Numbered from the stretch's first letter, positions 33,168-43,343 are shown. The stretch is DNA of 64,000 nucleotides from Hahella sp. (GCA_028280065.1 JANQMN010000107.1:55820-119819); one strand, 5' to 3'. The notes: generated from the letters alone by a model not told the origin. Made by a program: numbers and translations.

Positions 33168-36100
33168 GTGCATTCCGTTGTGCAAAGTTTCGATCCCCAA
33201 TCCGTTCTGATAAAAGACCGCTTCCGTTTAGTTAAAGAATGGCAAAAGCTAAGTAACCAGGCCGCTCCAGCCGATAATGAGAAGGCGCGCCAGGCCTTTT
33301 TCCGTAAAGTGGAACGGTCCCAACGCCTACTCGCTGATCGCGCCGATGCTGTCCCGCGAATTCAATACCCCGACGAACTGCCGGTAGTAGGACGCCTTGA
33401 CGATATTAAGGCATTACTCGAAGCCAACCAGGTTGTTATCCTGGCGGGAGAAACCGGATCGGGTAAGACTACTCAAATACCCAAGATCTGCCTGGAGCTG
33501 GGGCGGGGCCGGGCAGGCATGATCGGCCATACCCAGCCTCGGCGGCTGGCGGCCAGGGCAGTGGCCAATCGGCTGGCGGAAGAACTGCAATGTCAGATGG
33601 GGCAGGAAGTCGGATATCAAGTACGCTTCACGGACCACACGACGCCACAGTCCCTGATTAAGGTCATGACCGACGGTATACTGCTGGCGGAAACGCAGCA
33701 TGATCGATATTTGAACCGCTATGACACCATCGTCATCGATGAAGCCCACGAACGTTCACTGAATATCGATTTTCTTCTTGGTTATCTAAAAAACCTGTTG
33801 CCCCGTCGTCCGGATCTAAAACTGGTGATTACATCAGCAACCATCGAAGTCGACAAGTTTTCGGTGCATTTTGATAAAGCACCGGTAATCGAAGTTTCCG
33901 GTAGAACTTATCCGGTCGAAGTGCGATATCGTCCTTTGGTAACCGATTCGGATGCGGCGGAGTCCACCGATTCGAGTGCGGTCGGTACGGACGCCGATTT
34001 GTCCATTCAAGAGGGAATAGTCGGTGCGGTCAGGGAGATCGAACAACTGGAACGGGAAGCAAAACGATCCCCAGGGGATATTCTGGCGTTCCTGGTCGGT
34101 GAACGGGAGATACGGGAAACGGCTAAAGTGCTCAGAGACGAAGCCTTTCGACATACCGAAATTGTGCCGCTTTATGCCCGGTTGAGTCAGGCCGAGCAAA
34201 ACCGGATTTTTCAACCCCACAAGGGCCGGCGGATTGTGTTGGCGACCAATGTTGCCGAAACTTCGCTCACAGTGCCCGGCATCCGCTATGTGATTGACCC
34301 TGGATATGCCCGTATCAGTCGCTACTCATATCGATCTAAGGTCCAACGCCTACCGGTGGAAGCCATATCCAAGGCTTCGGCGGATCAGCGCAAAGGCCGC
34401 TGCGGGCGGGTTGAAGAGGGCGTATGCATTCGCTTGTACAGCGAAGAAGATTTTCAGTCGCGGCAGGATTACACCGATCCCGAGATCCAGCGAACCAATC
34501 TGGCATCGGTTATCTTGCAGATGTTGGCCTTGCGGCTGGGCGAAATCGCGTCCTTTCCATTTATCCAGCCACCCGATAAACGATATATCAACGACGGTTA
34601 CAAGTTACTGGAAGAACTGGGAGCGGTGTCGGCCAAAAGAAAGTTGACTGGACACGGTCGCCAGCTCTCTCGTTTCCCGATCGAGCCCCGGTTGGCCAAT
34701 ATGCTGTTGGCTGCCGAAAAATATCATGCGTTGAAAGAGATATTGGTCATTGTTTCCGCCCTTGCCATTCAGGATCCCCGGGAAAGGCCTCATGAAAAAC
34801 AGCAGGCGGCGGACGAAAAACATGCCCAGTGGAAAGACGAACAATCGGAGTTTATCGACTACCTGAACCTGTGGAACGGCTATGAAGAGCAGCGCCAGGA
34901 ATTATCGAACTCGCAATTGCGCAACTATTGTAAGAAGAATTACCTGGCATTCATGCGGATGAGGGAATGGCGGGACACCCATCGCCAACTTCGGCTGTTA
35001 TGTCATGATACCGGGTTAAAGGAGAATCAAGAGCCGGCCACCTATGAGCACCTGCATCATGCCATTCTGAGCGGGTTAATCAGTCAGGTGGGCCAGCGCG
35101 ATGAAAAGCAGGAGTATACCGGTCCAAGGCAGCGTAGATTCCTGGTTTTTCCGGGTTCGAAGTTACGCAAAAAGGGGTTTCCCTGGATCGTTTCGGCGGA
35201 GCTGGTCGAGACCAGCCGTTTGTTCGCCCGCACAATCGCCAAGATTGAACCTTCCTGGATAGAACATATTGCCCCGCATCTGTTGAAAACAACCTATCTG
35301 GAACCGCACTGGTCGAAAAAGCGTGGCGAAGTGCAGGCCTATGCCCAGATTTCGCTGTACGGTTTGGTCGTGGTTCCACGACGGCGCGCCAGTTATGGCC
35401 CTATCGAACCGCAGTTGAGCCGGGAGCTGATGATCCGCTCCGGGCTGGTGGAAGGGGAGATCATCTCGCGCCTGCCGTTTATAAAGCACAATCAAGCCCG
35501 CCGGGAAGCCATCGAGTTATTGGAGGCAAAAACCCGACGCCGCGACCTGATCGTCAACGATGACGTTCTCTACGACTTCTATGACCAACGCATACCGGAA
35601 GATATCAACACGGTCAAAGGTCTTGAGTATTGGTTCAAAAATCTGATCAAAGCCGACAAAGACCGTTTAATCCTCACGGAACAGGATTTGCTCGCCCGCG
35701 AGGTGAACGAGGATGTCGGCAGTGCGTATCCGGATCAAATGAATTGGCGTGGACAGCGTTTTGCTTTGGACTACCATTTTGGTCCGGGAACCAAACAAGA
35801 CGGAATTACCCTAAAAATACCGCCTGCGGCTTTACAGCAACTTCCGGTCAATCGCATTGAGTGGCTGGTGCCGGGAATGCTTCAGGAAAAATGCGAGGCG
35901 TTGATTCGCAGCCTGCCGAAATCGCTGCGGCGTAACTTTGTCCCTGTGCCGGACTTCGCCAAAGCTGCGGCAGAAGCGCTGCAGGCATCGGATGAATCCA
36001 TTCTGGAATCGCTGTCCCGTCACTTAAGAAAGATGACCGGAGTGGCCGTCGGCCCGAAAGACTGGAATCCCGACGCCTTGCCCGAGCATTTGAAAATGAC

Positions 36101-37088
36101 CATCGCCGTGGTGGACCGAAATGGCCGGGAGTTAGCCAGGGGTAGGGATTATCACGCCCTAATTGATGAGGTGGGGCGTTTGGAGCAGGAAGTGGACGCC
36201 CCTAAAACCCAGCTATTTGAGGAAAAAGCCGGGTTGGTCGCTTGGGATTTCGGAAAAATCCAAGAGAGCATCGCTGTTTCCCAGTCCGGCACCAGGCTCT
36301 ACTTGTATCCGTTCTTGCGGGATGACAAGACGTCCGTAACGCTGACCTCGGGATTCGATCAGCGTTTTGCCCAGTTACAACATCGTTTGGGGCTATCACG
36401 ATTATTCATGCTGTCACTGAAAGACACCGTAAAGTTTATTAAGCAAAAACTGCCGAAAGGACGTGAAATAGGTCTGCTATATTCACCTAAAGGACAGTTG
36501 GATCCGTTACTGGATGACCTGGTTCAATCCGCGGTGTTGGACGTTTTCATCGAAGGCAAGGACAAAGTTCTCAATGCGCAGACTTTTCAGCTGCGTTTGC
36601 AGCAACAAAAAGCGAATTTGGTTACAGTTGCCGAACAGAAAGCGTTATTGTTGCATGATATTCTGCAGCAACATCACAGCATCAATAAAATGCTAAAGAA
36701 AAAGACGGTGTTGGCATTGGCGCTGTTTCAGAATGATGTTAAGGAACAGCTGCAATCGCTTCTCATGCCGGGATTTCTGACCAGAATCCCGGGCCGGTGG
36801 CTGGAGCATTATCCACGCTACTTGCAGGCTGTTGTTAAACGGCTGGATGATATGCCTCGGCAGATTACCAAAGAAAGGGAGTTTATGCGGATTGTTGAGC
36901 CGTTGCTGGAAAACTACCGGCAGCGTTTGGAAAAGCACCGGCGGGAAGGCGTCAGCGATGCGGAATTGGAGAAATTTCGTTGGATGTTGGAGGAATTTCG
37001 CGTGTCCTATTTTGCCCAGACGTTAGGGACCGCCGTTAGCATCTCCGAGAAAAAATTACATAAGCAATGGGAACTGGTGCGGTTTTAG
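33168..37088 (+). CDS. hrpA: ATP-dependent RNA helicase HrpA
   Basis: A 1306-residue DEAH-box helicase. Motif I GETGSGKTTQ (about 93-102), motif Ia TQPRRLAARAVA, motif II DEAH (191-194), motif III SAT, motif V ATNVAETSLTVPGI and motif VI QRKGRCGRV are all intact. The helicase-associated and OB-fold parts follow (RFPIEPRLANMLLAAEKYHA), and the long C-terminal HrpA-specific domain runs to the end. GTG 33168 is the chosen start. The size matches full-length enterobacterial HrpA, which acts on stalled ribosomes and mRNA processing. Monocistronic. Confidence 0.96.
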   Translation: MHSVVQSFDPQSVLIKDRFRLVKEWQKLSNQAAPADNEKARQAFFRKVERSQRLLADRADAVPRIQYPDELPVVGRLDDIKALLEANQVVILAGETGSGKTTQIPKICLELGRGRAGMIGHTQPRRLAARAVANRLAEELQCQMGQEVGYQVRFTDHTTPQSLIKVMTDGILLAETQHDRYLNRYDTIVIDEAHERSLNIDFLLGYLKNLLPRRPDLKLVITSATIEVDKFSVHFDKAPVIEVSGRTYPVEVRYRPLVTDSDAAESTDSSAVGTDADLSIQEGIVGAVREIEQLEREAKRSPGDILAFLVGEREIRETAKVLRDEAFRHTEIVPLYARLSQAEQNRIFQPHKGRRIVLATNVAETSLTVPGIRYVIDPGYARISRYSYRSKVQRLPVEAISKASADQRKGRCGRVEEGVCIRLYSEEDFQSRQDYTDPEIQRTNLASVILQMLALRLGEIASFPFIQPPDKRYINDGYKLLEELGAVSAKRKLTGHGRQLSRFPIEPRLANMLLAAEKYHALKEILVIVSALAIQDPRERPHEKQQAADEKHAQWKDEQSEFIDYLNLWNGYEEQRQELSNSQLRNYCKKNYLAFMRMREWRDTHRQLRLLCHDTGLKENQEPATYEHLHHAILSGLISQVGQRDEKQEYTGPRQRRFLVFPGSKLRKKGFPWIVSAELVETSRLFARTIAKIEPSWIEHIAPHLLKTTYLEPHWSKKRGEVQAYAQISLYGLVVVPRRRASYGPIEPQLSRELMIRSGLVEGEIISRLPFIKHNQARREAIELLEAKTRRRDLIVNDDVLYDFYDQRIPEDINTVKGLEYWFKNLIKADKDRLILTEQDLLAREVNEDVGSAYPDQMNWRGQRFALDYHFGPGTKQDGITLKIPPAALQQLPVNRIEWLVPGMLQEKCEALIRSLPKSLRRNFVPVPDFAKAAAEALQASDESILESLSRHLRKMTGVAVGPKDWNPDALPEHLKMTIAVVDRNGRELARGRDYHALIDEVGRLEQEVDAPKTQLFEEKAGLVAWDFGKIQESIAVSQSGTRLYLYPFLRDDKTSVTLTSGFDQRFAQLQHRLGLSRLFMLSLKDTVKFIKQKLPKGREIGLLYSPKGQLDPLLDDLVQSAVLDVFIEGKDKVLNAQTFQLRLQQQKANLVTVAEQKALLLHDILQQHHSINKMLKKKTVLALALFQNDVKEQLQSLLMPGFLTRIPGRWLEHYPRYLQAVVKRLDDMPRQITKEREFMRIVEPLLENYRQRLEKHRREGVSDAELEKFRWMLEEFRVSYFAQTLGTAVSISEKKLHKQWELVRF

Positions 37089-37092
37089 ATTT

Positions 37093-37117
37093 CATTTGCT
37101 TGGAGATCAAGCGAATG
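37093..37117 (+). terminator. possible hrpA terminator hairpin
   Basis: CATTTGCTT and AAGCGAATG pair over 9 bp with one G-U pair and a 7-nt loop, 5 nt after the hrpA stop. No T-run follows, so rho-independent termination is doubtful. Confidence 0.35.
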
Positions 37118-37186
37118 AACTGCACCAATGAGATTGGCTGAGCACAGACCAAGCCTGACATGATTAGTATCTTTTTCCTAAGGCAA

Positions 37187-37213
37187 ATTGCAGTAATCTG
37201 CGCTAGCCTTAGG
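37187..37213. promoter_or_regulatory. nested palindrome upstream of the KAS III-like gene
   Basis: An 8-bp perfect inverted repeat, CCTAAGGC (37187-37194) and GCCTTAGG (37206-37213), encloses an inner inverted repeat built on ATTGCAGTAATCTGC with GCAG/CTGC arms. It ends 30 nt before the GTG start of the synthase. Position and symmetry fit an operator or an mRNA leader hairpin. Confidence 0.45.
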
Positions 37214-37243
37214 CAACCTGGATTTTTTGGAAGAGGATGTTAA

Positions 37244-38365
37244 GTGGACACCGTAGTTATCTCCGGAACCGGTTTATTTACCCCCGAAAACAGTATCAGT
37301 AACGACGAACTTGTTGCTGCTTTTAACGAATTTGTAAAGCGCCATAACGAATTGCGAGCCGAAGCCATTGCGGCGGGTACTGAAGAGCCGTTGCTGGCTA
37401 GCTCATCTGAATTTATTGTCAAAGCATCCGGCATCCGGAGCCGTTATGTCATCGATAAAAAAGGGATACTCGATCCGGACAGGATGACGCCCTATATTCC
37501 GGAACGAAGCGACGATGAACCTGGAATCCAGTGCGATATGGCAGTTGCAAGCTGTATGCAGGCACTCGAGCAGGCGGGACGCACCGTCGAAGATGTCGAT
37601 GCGGTTATCGTCGCCTGTTCCAATCTGCAGCGTGCTTATCCGGCAGTGGCAGTGGAAGTGCAACAGGCACTGGGCATCGACGGCTTTGCCTACGATATGA
37701 ACGTCGCCTGTTCCTCGGCGACCTTTGGCATTCAAGCCGGTGTGAACGCCATTCAAACCGGAGCGGCAAGAGCCGTGTTGGTGATAAGCCCGGAAATATG
37801 CAGCGGCCACCTCAATTTCCGCGATCGTGACAGCCATTTTATCTTCGGCGATGCCTGTACGGCGGTACTGTTGGAAAAAGCGCAACAGGTCGAAGCCGGA
37901 AAGGGTTTCGAGATCCTCAGCACAAAATTAAAAACCCAGTTTTCCAATAATATTCGCAATAACTTCGGATTCCTGAATCGCTGCGACGAAAAAGGTCAAG
38001 GTCAGCGTGACAAGCTCTTTATGCAAAACGGCCGTAAGGTTTTCAAAGAGGTGATTCCTTTAGTTTCCGCAATGATTCTGGAGCACGCGAAAGAAAATCA
38101 GGTTTCGGCAGCGGGAATAAAACGCCTTTGGCTGCATCAGGCCAACCTGAATATGAATGTTCTGATCGCCAAGAAAGTACTGGGCAGAGATCCTTCCGCC
38201 GCAGAATCACCGACAATTCTCGATACCTACGCCAATACCAGTTCGGCGGGGTCGATTATCGCGTTTCACCAGTATAAAGAGGATTTGAGTGCCGGCGATG
38301 TCGGCATCATTTGTTCCTTTGGCGCAGGCTATTCAGCGGGTAGTGTGATCGTCCGAAAACGTTAA
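37244..38365 (+). CDS. beta-ketoacyl-ACP synthase III-like (FabH-family) enzyme
   Basis: A 373-residue thiolase-fold synthase starting at GTG 37244, with AAGAGG 7 nt upstream. The Cys-His-Asn triad is complete: C156 in MNVACSSATFG, H298 in LWLHQANLN, N331 in DTYANTSSAG. It is longer than housekeeping FabH (about 320) because of an N-terminal insertion with EFVKRHNELRAEAIAAGTEE, as in a separate clade common in gammaproteobacteria. It condenses an acyl-CoA with malonyl-ACP or a similar unit. A nested palindrome upstream suggests its own regulation. Substrate not known. Confidence 0.9.
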   Translation: MDTVVISGTGLFTPENSISNDELVAAFNEFVKRHNELRAEAIAAGTEEPLLASSSEFIVKASGIRSRYVIDKKGILDPDRMTPYIPERSDDEPGIQCDMAVASCMQALEQAGRTVEDVDAVIVACSNLQRAYPAVAVEVQQALGIDGFAYDMNVACSSATFGIQAGVNAIQTGAARAVLVISPEICSGHLNFRDRDSHFIFGDACTAVLLEKAQQVEAGKGFEILSTKLKTQFSNNIRNNFGFLNRCDEKGQGQRDKLFMQNGRKVFKEVIPLVSAMILEHAKENQVSAAGIKRLWLHQANLNMNVLIAKKVLGRDPSAAESPTILDTYANTSSAGSIIAFHQYKEDLSAGDVGIICSFGAGYSAGSVIVRKR

Positions 38366-38384
38366 GCGCAATTTTTAAATCCGA

Positions 38385-38400
38385 GGCCGTTTCTACGGCC
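38385..38400. terminator. hairpin between convergent genes
   Basis: GGCCGT-TTCT-ACGGCC forms a 6-bp GC-rich stem with a tetraloop 20 nt after the KAS III-like stop; the opposing gene ends at 38488. A T/A-rich stretch (ATTTTTAAAT) precedes it on the plus strand and follows it on the minus strand, so it may serve both. Confidence 0.4.
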
Positions 38401-38487
38401 ATCACTATTTCGATCGCTGGATAACCGGTCGCAGGGCGGCCGCTCATAGCGAGGTGCCGTGGACGACGGTTCGGCTCGGAACTCAAA

Positions 38488-39342
38488 CTAGTTCGCTGGC
38501 AGTATTTCCAGGCCGTATTTTTTCGCGATTGCTTCCAACGTCCCGTTTGATTCAAGTTCCTGCAGCCAGCCGTTGATTTGTACGGCACTGAACTCACTTT
38601 CTATTCTGTACAACACTGAATGGCGATAGCGTTGGTCAAACTTATCGGAGACCAGGAATTTACCCTCGGCGTTTGGATGCTTGCGTAGGAACAGGTTCAA
38701 ATAGGATTTGGTGACCACCACAACCTCTGCCAGGTTCGGCCGATCCACCAAGATCAGTTGCAAATTGCGCTCATGGTCGGACGAAAGGAAAATTTTAAAG
38801 TTTCTACTCAGATATTCTTCATCTGAGTTAAAGTTGGCGAACCCATAATGGTAGCCCAGGATACCGACAAGATTTCGCGCGGCTACGTTATCGAAAAATC
38901 CTTGGTTTCTTTCGGGCTTTTTTAGTGCCGCATAAACTTCACCGCCTCCCATAAAAGCTTCACTGCTTTCAATTGAATAACCCTCCCATCCCCATTCCAG
39001 GTTTTCAAACAAAATGATATCGAACCGGTCATTTTCGAAATCACGGTAGCGGCGTTTCGGCGAGGTTACAAAGAGCTTGAACAGGTATACATCCTGAATC
39101 GCATTCAGCGCATCGATAAGATCCAGGGTGGCGCCGGCATATACATCTGTATCTTTGGGGCTGGAGATGAATTCAAAATAGGGCGGGAACGCGTACGCGC
39201 CCACTTTCACTTGCTTGCGTTCGGCGGAAACCTGATTCCGGTCGGTAAGCTTCCCGTCAGTGTCATTAGGTTCTAGGTGTGAATCTGCCAATGCGATGCT
39301 TGAAATAAAAAGCCACAAAGGCAGAATCAGCCGGTACCACAT
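38488..39342 (-). CDS. periplasmic solute-binding-like protein (SBP_bac_3 type)
   Basis: A 284-residue exported protein with a signal peptide (MWYRLILPLWLFISSIALAD). The fold of amino-acid-type binding proteins is suggested by VKVGAYAFPPYFEFI, LDLIDALNAIQDVYLFKLFV and YRDFENDRFDIILFEN near the start, and NGTLEAIAKKYGLEILP at the end. Many such stand-alone proteins in gammaproteobacteria have no ABC permease beside them, as here; they may sense ligands or bind cell-wall pieces. Ligand not predictable. Confidence 0.82.
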   Translation of the reverse strand: MWYRLILPLWLFISSIALADSHLEPNDTDGKLTDRNQVSAERKQVKVGAYAFPPYFEFISSPKDTDVYAGATLDLIDALNAIQDVYLFKLFVTSPKRRYRDFENDRFDIILFENLEWGWEGYSIESSEAFMGGGEVYAALKKPERNQGFFDNVAARNLVGILGYHYGFANFNSDEEYLSRNFKIFLSSDHERNLQLILVDRPNLAEVVVVTKSYLNLFLRKHPNAEGKFLVSDKFDQRYRHSVLYRIESEFSAVQINGWLQELESNGTLEAIAKKYGLEILPAN

Positions 39343-39430
39343 ACAAAATTCCGGGTGCTTAACAGTTATGCATTATTAAATAACGTAGATTAAAGCTTAG
39401 ACTTCCGAGCTTGTTATTCCAATAAAGCCT

Positions 39431-40036
39431 TTATTTATCCACTGGCGGAAAAGTCGCAAGAATGCTTCGGACTACTTCCTGGACTGTGGCCACGGAGACA
39501 TCCTGGTCAAAACCGATGAAATTTTTATTGGCGCTGCCTCGCCATATGGGCGAGTTGTCGCGCCCCTCATAAATGTCAATCGCGAGGCTGCCTTCGGTGA
39601 TTTCATAAGTTTCGTAACTATTGGTAAAAAGGAAGTGATCATGATAGATCCCTAAACCGACACCGAAGCTGAAGGGTCTTGATCGCACGCCTTGTTTTTT
39701 GCGATTGGAAAGAACTACATTCACTTTAAAATCGCTTTGCGCGTCTGCTTCGACGAGTACGAAACCTTGGTTCGCGAGTTCGCTGTTTATAGCTCGTTTT
39801 ATGCGTTGTACCAGCAAAGGACTGGGGGCTTCGGGACTGGCGGCTTGGTGATTGACTTCCGCAAACCAGTTGAAGGTATTAAGGCCGGAGAAACTGGCCT
39901 GCTGATCAAAGTCGGTGATTACTCGATAGCTTGAGCAGCCGCCGAGCAGCGCCATTAACAAGCTTAGAATCAGCAGCTTTTTAGCTGTGCGGCAAAAGTT
40001 GCATAACGTTGAATGAACAAGAGTTATATTCCCCAT
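39431..40036 (-). CDS. DUF4136-family lipoprotein
   Basis: A 201-residue lipoprotein; signal KKLLILSLLMALLGGCSSYR with lipobox LLGGC and Ser at +2 (outer membrane). The mature part follows DUF4136: DFDQQASFSGLNTFNWF, then VQRIKRAINSELANQGFVLV, SDFKVNVVLSNRKKQG, and a C-terminal ALDIYE-like strand (LAIDIYEGRDNSPIWRGSAN). The first 18 residues (MGNITLVHSTLCNFCRTA) are an unusually long n-region, so a later start is possible. Function of the family unknown. Confidence 0.85.
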   Translation of the reverse strand: MGNITLVHSTLCNFCRTAKKLLILSLLMALLGGCSSYRVITDFDQQASFSGLNTFNWFAEVNHQAASPEAPSPLLVQRIKRAINSELANQGFVLVEADAQSDFKVNVVLSNRKKQGVRSRPFSFGVGLGIYHDHFLFTNSYETYEITEGSLAIDIYEGRDNSPIWRGSANKNFIGFDQDVSVATVQEVVRSILATFPPVDK

Positions 40037-40192
40037 GTAGGAAACATATGCAAAATGCTTCTAGAATACAACTCTGAAAAATGTGGTTTAGGGTGTTCCA
40101 CGTCAATGTTTGATTGCGGTAATGTTGTAGGTTTACTAACCCATAAGGCCTAGATTCGGGTAAATTCGACCAGCGTAACGTAAGGTTTCATT

Positions 40193-41524
40193 TTGATTGT
40201 CGATTCAACGGCTCCGCTCAGGAAAAAGAGCCAGTCAACTTATAAAAACAAGGTGCATCAGACTGCGCTGCTGCAACAGGACCATGCGATAGATCCGTTA
40301 TCGTGGTTGCAACAGCAGACTGAATATCCCAAGTTTTACTGGCGAAGCCGGGACTGTCAGATCGAGATGTCCGGCGCGGGCACCTTACGGAACTTCACTT
40401 CTATTGCCTCTGCGCAGGCGTTTATTGCCCAGCAGGCACTAATCGGTATCTTTCCCGTTTTGCTTGGCGGTGAACAGTTTCCGGTGGGTACTGCTGATAA
40501 TTCCGCCGATTCTCCGCGTGCTTACTTGTTTTTACCCAAAAAAATGCTCCTTCGCCGTGGCGATCAGATGTTTTTTTACGGCAACGCGGATTCCGGTGAC
40601 TTACAAAGGACGCTGGACAATTCGACACAAGCCGAGCAATTCTCCGCCGAGCCTTTACCCGAATTGGGGCCGCGTGAAGATTGTCCCAATCGGCAGGATT
40701 GGTGTTCGCTTGTCAGTAAGGTGATCGATCCGGTTTCACTTTACCGGTTGCCAAAAGTCGTTCTTGCCCGTCGTTCCCGGTTTCAATTGACGGAACCGGT
40801 GGACGCTTATCGACTGCTGCGAAAATGGCGTGAGTCGGAGGGGAACACCTTTCCGTTCATGCTGCAATCGAGCCCCGCAGATTCGTTTCAAGGCTGCACG
40901 CCTGAACGGCTTTATCGGCGGGTAAACCGCTCGATTAGTACGGAAGCGCTGGCCGGTACTTTGCGCAGGTTAAACCGGGGCGAGAGTGAGATTCGATCAG
41001 ACGTGAAAATCCGCCGGGAAAACTTTCACGTTCAGGATTTTATCGAAAACCGGCTGCAACCGGTTTGTGAAACGGTGCAGATCCCTTCCAGCGCGGACGT
41101 GGTGAAACTCAAGTGCATTCAGCATTTACGCAAGTCCATTACCGGCGTATTGAAATCCCATGTAGATGACAGTCAACTGCTGAAACTATTACATCCTACT
41201 CCTGCTGTCGGCGGCAGCCCCTGGCCCGCGGCGAAGGAATTTATTCGCCATAACGAAGATTTTGATCGTGGTTGGTATGCCGGCGCCATCGGTTATATGA
41301 GTGCTCGGGAAACCGACTTTTCCGTTGCCATACGAAGTGCGAGGCTAACTCGGGAAACCTTGGATTTGTTCGCTGGAGCAGGCATTGTGGCCGGCTCGGA
41401 ACCCCTAGCCGAATGGTTGGAGCTGGAAAGTAAGTTGGAAGGAGTGTTGCAGCTCTTTCCCGCGCCGATATGCTGTCCCGAAGCTACGAACTACTCTGCG
41501 CCCGAATCTTTCTGCGATGACTGA
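40193..41524 (+). CDS. menF: isochorismate synthase (menaquinone pathway)
   Basis: A 443-residue chorismate-utilising enzyme that converts chorismate to isochorismate, the first step of menaquinone synthesis. Conserved blocks: STEALAGTLRRLNRGESEIR (active-site loop), HPTPAVGGSPWPAAKEFI and WYAGAIGYMSARETDFSVAI. The start is TTG 40193 with TAAGG about 8 nt upstream; no ATG or GTG fits. It opens the men operon and overlaps menD by 8 nt. Position with menD and menB excludes a siderophore role such as EntC. Confidence 0.92.
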   Translation: MIVDSTAPLRKKSQSTYKNKVHQTALLQQDHAIDPLSWLQQQTEYPKFYWRSRDCQIEMSGAGTLRNFTSIASAQAFIAQQALIGIFPVLLGGEQFPVGTADNSADSPRAYLFLPKKMLLRRGDQMFFYGNADSGDLQRTLDNSTQAEQFSAEPLPELGPREDCPNRQDWCSLVSKVIDPVSLYRLPKVVLARRSRFQLTEPVDAYRLLRKWRESEGNTFPFMLQSSPADSFQGCTPERLYRRVNRSISTEALAGTLRRLNRGESEIRSDVKIRRENFHVQDFIENRLQPVCETVQIPSSADVVKLKCIQHLRKSITGVLKSHVDDSQLLKLLHPTPAVGGSPWPAAKEFIRHNEDFDRGWYAGAIGYMSARETDFSVAIRSARLTRETLDLFAGAGIVAGSEPLAEWLELESKLEGVLQLFPAPICCPEATNYSAPESFCDD

Positions 41525-43343
41525 AGAGGTAAACTCTACAGAGCCAACCTTGGTGGACTGGAACCTTTGGACTGCGCAAATCCTGATCGAGGAGTTATTC
41601 AGACTGGGCATCAGCCAAGCGGTCATTGCGCCGGGTTCGCGGTCTGCGCCTCTGTCCCTCGCCATTGCCCAACATCGGAAGATGAAATGGCTGACCCATT
41701 TCGATGAGCGTGGTGCAGGATTTCTGGCGCTGGGTTTGGCAAAAGCATTAGAGCAACCAGTGACCGTGGTGACAACATCCGGTTCTGCGGTGGCGAATCT
41801 ATTGCCGGCAGTAGTGGAAGCATACCAAAGCCGCATTCCTCTTATCCTGCTTACCGCTGACAGGCCGGAAGAGTTAATTGATTGCGGAGCTAATCAAGCC
41901 ATTCGCCAGCCGGGCATTTTTGGCCATTTTGCCGTTAAGTCATTGGTGCTGAACGCACCGGACGCGAAGATCGATTTGCGGAAACTTCTGATCGGCCTTG
42001 ATTCCTTGTTGAGTACCCAGTCCTACGGACCCATCCATATCAACTGTCCCTATCGGGAACCTTTCTACCCCGGTTCCCTGGTGGCAGCCGAGGGTGCTGA
42101 ATCGCAACCGTTACCGGCGCTTACAGACTGTCCCGGACTACCCGACAGTTGGTTATCGTCGGGCAAGCCATTTTTTTCCGCAACCAAGGCGGCATTGCAT
42201 CAGCTTCCCGCAGAAATCTCGAAAGAATGGCAGACTTTGACTGATCGAAAGGGCATCATCGTTGCCGGCCAGCTAAGCCCGGAACAGGGTGGGTTGGTGG
42301 TTGCTTTAGCCAGAAAGTTGGATTGGCCTGTGTTAGCGGATTTAGGTTCCCATTGCCGCGGTGAAACCAGTGCAACCCATTGCGCCAGTCACTACGGGTT
42401 TTGGCTGGGTAGCGGAAAAGCGCGAAACTGTCTGCAACAGGCTGAACTTGTCTTACAAGTCGGAGAACGGCTTACCGACAAAGCGCTGCAGCAGTGGATC
42501 GGTCGGCAGGCCCCCGAGGCGCATTGGTTGATTAGTGAAGGAATCCACAAACCCGATCCCGACAATCGGGTAAGCCGTTGGCTGAATTTTGCAATTACAC
42601 CGGTATTAAGCAATTTGGCGGAAAAAGCCGTTGGCCTCAAGGATCGTTGGTGGCAACCCTTGATCGATATGGATCGACAAACGGGAACTCTGTTGAATGA
42701 ATATTTCGAGGCAGAGACAGAAATTCAGGAACTGGCGGTTTGTGGAACTCTGCAAAAGATGTTGCCGGTGGGCGGTCAGTGCCTGATCTCCAATAGCTTG
42801 CCAATACGGCTAATGGATCTTATCGTGGGGCGGGAATGTGGAACGTGGCGGAGCCAACGCGGCGCCAGTGGAATCGATGGGAATTTGGCCCACGCCGCAG
42901 GCTTGCACGTCGGAGGTAAGCAAACGACCACATTGATAATTGGTGACCTGGCGTTTTTGCACGATCTCAACTCTTTAGCGCTGTGCCAGCCAATGAATCG
43001 GCGCAATAGCGAACTAGAAAATACTTTACCTAATAATGGTAATCCGTTGATAATTATTGTAATAAACAATGACGGAGGAAATATATTCAGCATGTTGCCC
43101 GTGCCGGAACAACATCGTACCGCGTTGTTCCGGACGCCGCACGGATTCCGGTTTAGGAAGTTTGTGGAAGGATTCGGAATCGACTACCATTGCCCCGGCA
43201 ATCTTGAGGAATTTTCTCAGATCTATCTGTCAGCACTACAACAAAAATCAATCACTGTCGTAGAACTTTTAGTTCCTTCAAACGAAGTGGTTGAACAATT
43301 AAACCTACTAAAGAAACTCTGTATAGAAGCGATTGACTGTTGA
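41517..43343 (+). CDS. menD: 2-succinyl-5-enolpyruvyl-6-hydroxy-3-cyclohexene-1-carboxylate synthase
   Basis: A 608-residue thiamine-diphosphate enzyme that joins isochorismate and 2-oxoglutarate with loss of CO2. Markers: IAPGSRSAPLSLAIAQHRKM, THFDERGAGF with the catalytic Glu that activates ThDP, PVTVVTTSGSAVANLLPAVV, and the ThDP-Mg motif GDLAFLHDLNSL through NNDGGNIFSMLP. Length is slightly above the usual 555-580. ATG 41517 lies inside the end of menF; the TGA overlaps the TTG start of menH. It is the only men gene here with an ATG start. Confidence 0.95.
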   Translation: MTEEVNSTEPTLVDWNLWTAQILIEELFRLGISQAVIAPGSRSAPLSLAIAQHRKMKWLTHFDERGAGFLALGLAKALEQPVTVVTTSGSAVANLLPAVVEAYQSRIPLILLTADRPEELIDCGANQAIRQPGIFGHFAVKSLVLNAPDAKIDLRKLLIGLDSLLSTQSYGPIHINCPYREPFYPGSLVAAEGAESQPLPALTDCPGLPDSWLSSGKPFFSATKAALHQLPAEISKEWQTLTDRKGIIVAGQLSPEQGGLVVALARKLDWPVLADLGSHCRGETSATHCASHYGFWLGSGKARNCLQQAELVLQVGERLTDKALQQWIGRQAPEAHWLISEGIHKPDPDNRVSRWLNFAITPVLSNLAEKAVGLKDRWWQPLIDMDRQTGTLLNEYFEAETEIQELAVCGTLQKMLPVGGQCLISNSLPIRLMDLIVGRECGTWRSQRGASGIDGNLAHAAGLHVGGKQTTTLIIGDLAFLHDLNSLALCQPMNRRNSELENTLPNNGNPLIIIVINNDGGNIFSMLPVPEQHRTALFRTPHGFRFRKFVEGFGIDYHCPGNLEEFSQIYLSALQQKSITVVELLVPSNEVVEQLNLLKKLCIEAIDC

